NCBI GenBank assembly: GCA_947499955.1
Contig: CANMQI010000026.1
Coordinates: 1-64,000, forward strand
Reading direction: 5' to 3'
Length of the DNA stretch: 64,000 nucleotides
Source: an uncultured Granulosicoccus sp.
GTDB lineage: Bacteria; Pseudomonadota; Gammaproteobacteria; Granulosicoccales; Granulosicoccaceae
Shown: one piece after another, positions 62,767 through 64,000 of the stretch
Layout of the letters: every line of letters begins with the position of its first letter
How positions within the stretch are numbered: the stretch's first letter is position 1
Notes under the pieces: generated by a model
What the model was told of the DNA's origin: nothing
Seen by the model: the letters and a program-made list of their open reading frames with translations, nothing else
Databases searched by the model: none
Program-made: the position numbers and the translations under genes

Positions 62767-64000
62767 GTGACTGATACCGAAATTATTGAAGAATTACCGA
62801 CCGAGCCTGCACGGCTGCCGGTCCTGCCGCTGCGAGATGTAGTGGTCTACCCGCATATGGTCATCCCCTTGTTTGTTGGACGTGAAAAGTCCATCGATGC
62901 GCTGGATGCTGCCATGTCCGCAGACAAGCGCATCATGCTGGCTGCCCAGACCAGTGCCGCTGTGGATGAACCCAGTGATGAGGACATTCATCGTGTGGGT
63001 ACGATTGCCACTATCCTGCAATTGCTGAAACTGCCGGATGGCACCATCAAGGTGTTGGTGGAGGGCGTTCAACGTGCCGTCATCGACAGTGTCAGTACAG
63101 CAGAAAAAGGGTACTTCACCGCCGACTACAGCTTCCCTGACATGCCGGAAAGCGAAGGCAGTGAAGAGATCAACGAAAAGGAACTCGATGTACTGGTTCG
63201 TTCAGTGACGAACATGTTCGATCAGTACGTCAAGATGAACAAGAAAGTACCACCTGAAATCCTCAGTTCGCTCTCGGGTGTCAATGATGCGGATCGTCTG
63301 GCTGACATGATTGCGGCACAGATGTCACTGCGAGTCGAGGAAAAGCAGACGATTCTCGAGCTGTTCTCTCCGGCTGCAAGACTGGAGCATCTGTTGAAAC
63401 TGATGGAGTCCGAGCTGGACATGCTGCAGGTCGAGAAGCGCATACGCGGGCGCGTCAAGCAGCAGATGGAAAAGAGCCAGCGCGAGTACTATCTCAACGA
63501 GCAGATGAAAGCCATCCAGAAAGAACTGGGTGAGATGGATGATGTGCCCAATGAGACGGACGAGCTGACTCGCAAGATTGCTGAGGGCGGGTTGTCGAAA
63601 GAGGCGCGCAAGAAGGCAACAGCAGAACTCAACAAGCTGAAGATGATGTCGCCGATGTCAGCCGAAGCCACGGTTGTGCGCAACTACATCGATACGCTGG
63701 TCAGTCTGCCCTGGAAGAAGAAGTCCAAGCTGAGGAATACACTCAAGCAGGCAGAACAGACTCTCGAGCATGATCACTACGGTCTGGAGAAGGTCAAGGA
63801 ACGTATTCTGGAATACCTTGCGGTTCAGAAGCGTGTCGGTCATGCCAAGGGGCCTATCCTGTGTCTGGTCGGACCTCCTGGTGTGGGCAAGACCTCACTG
63901 GGCAAGTCGATTGCACGTGCGACAGGGCGCCGATTCAGCCGTATGGCGCTGGGTGGGGTCAGAGATGAGGCGGAAATTCGCGGTCATCGTCGTACTTACA
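62767..64000 (+). CDS. lon: Lon protease, 3' end outside the window
   Basis: 411 codons visible from GTG 62767. N-domain ([20 protein letters not shown]), helical linker ([18 protein letters not shown]) and AAA Walker [10 protein letters not shown] (from 369), then [19 protein letters not shown]. The rest of the ATPase and the Ser-Lys protease domain lie beyond 64,000. Confidence 0.97.
   Translation, partial: MTDTEIIEELPTEPARLPVLPLRDVVVYPHMVIPLFVGREKSIDALDAAMSADKRIMLAAQTSAAVDEPSDEDIHRVGTIATILQLLKLPDGTIKVLVEGVQRAVIDSVSTAEKGYFTADYSFPDMPESEGSEEINEKELDVLVRSVTNMFDQYVKMNKKVPPEILSSLSGVNDADRLADMIAAQMSLRVEEKQTILELFSPAARLEHLLKLMESELDMLQVEKRIRGRVKQQMEKSQREYYLNEQMKAIQKELGEMDDVPNETDELTRKIAEGGLSKEARKKATAELNKLKMMSPMSAEATVVRNYIDTLVSLPWKKKSKLRNTLKQAEQTLEHDHYGLEKVKERILEYLAVQKRVGHAKGPILCLVGPPGVGKTSLGKSIARATGRRFSRMALGGVRDEAEIRGHRRTY

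Overview
This 64 kb window is chromosome of a gammaproteobacterium, moderately GC-rich by eye. The evidence is the conserved gene orders fur / aroA-cmk-rpsA-ihfB-lapB-pyrF, queA-tgt-yajC-secD-secF, suhB / trmJ-cysE-iscRSUA-hscBA-fdx-iscX, and tRNA-tig-clpP-clpX-lon, together with a TonB/heme iron economy. No genus can be fixed from the sequence alone; a marine, Granulosicoccus-like lineage is only a guess. The left edge cuts or disrupts a gene and the right edge cuts lon.

Region 1 (1-13,148) looks like a conflict/defence island. A SIR2-like/TIR protein (5' end missing or broken), a membrane-anchored STAND NTPase and a zinc protein resembling IcmJ/DotN lie head to tail. A 1,708-residue DUF4062-like / STAND / ankyrin protein faces them. 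A SLOG-domain membrane protein follows, translationally coupled to a TrkA-N/RyR-domain membrane protein. A 59-bp stretch from the 3' end of the first STAND gene is repeated exactly 6,027 bp downstream (2905-2963 and 8932-8990), inside a remnant of a second, related STAND tail. The IcmJ-like and ankyrin genes are therefore bracketed by direct repeats.

Region 2 (13,149-34,753) is an iron and heme acquisition island dotted with Fur-box-like sites. Ton system 1 (exbB-exbD-exbD-tonB) leads into a siderophore receptor, an FMN-dependent 2-hydroxyacid oxidase and a PKHD dioxygenase. A secreted DUF11-type protein is on the other strand. Next comes a heme operon: receptor, HmuY lipoprotein, HugZ-like protein and HmuTUV. 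On the minus strand are a ferredoxin-NADP reductase, an unrecognised gene with a near-perfect Fur box, a second complete Ton system, bacterioferritin, Bfd, and an IsdG-type heme monooxygenase; hemP is on the plus strand. In both Ton systems one ExbD carries the usual transmembrane Asp and its partner has Asn at that place.

Region 3 (34,881-64,000) is core chromosome: Fur, shikimate and nucleotide enzymes, ribosomal protein S1, IHF-beta, LapB, queuosine enzymes, the Sec accessory complex, a lysophospholipid-type acyltransferase, SuhB, TrmJ, CysE, the whole Isc operon under an IscR-like site, five tRNA genes, trigger factor and the ClpXP/Lon proteases.
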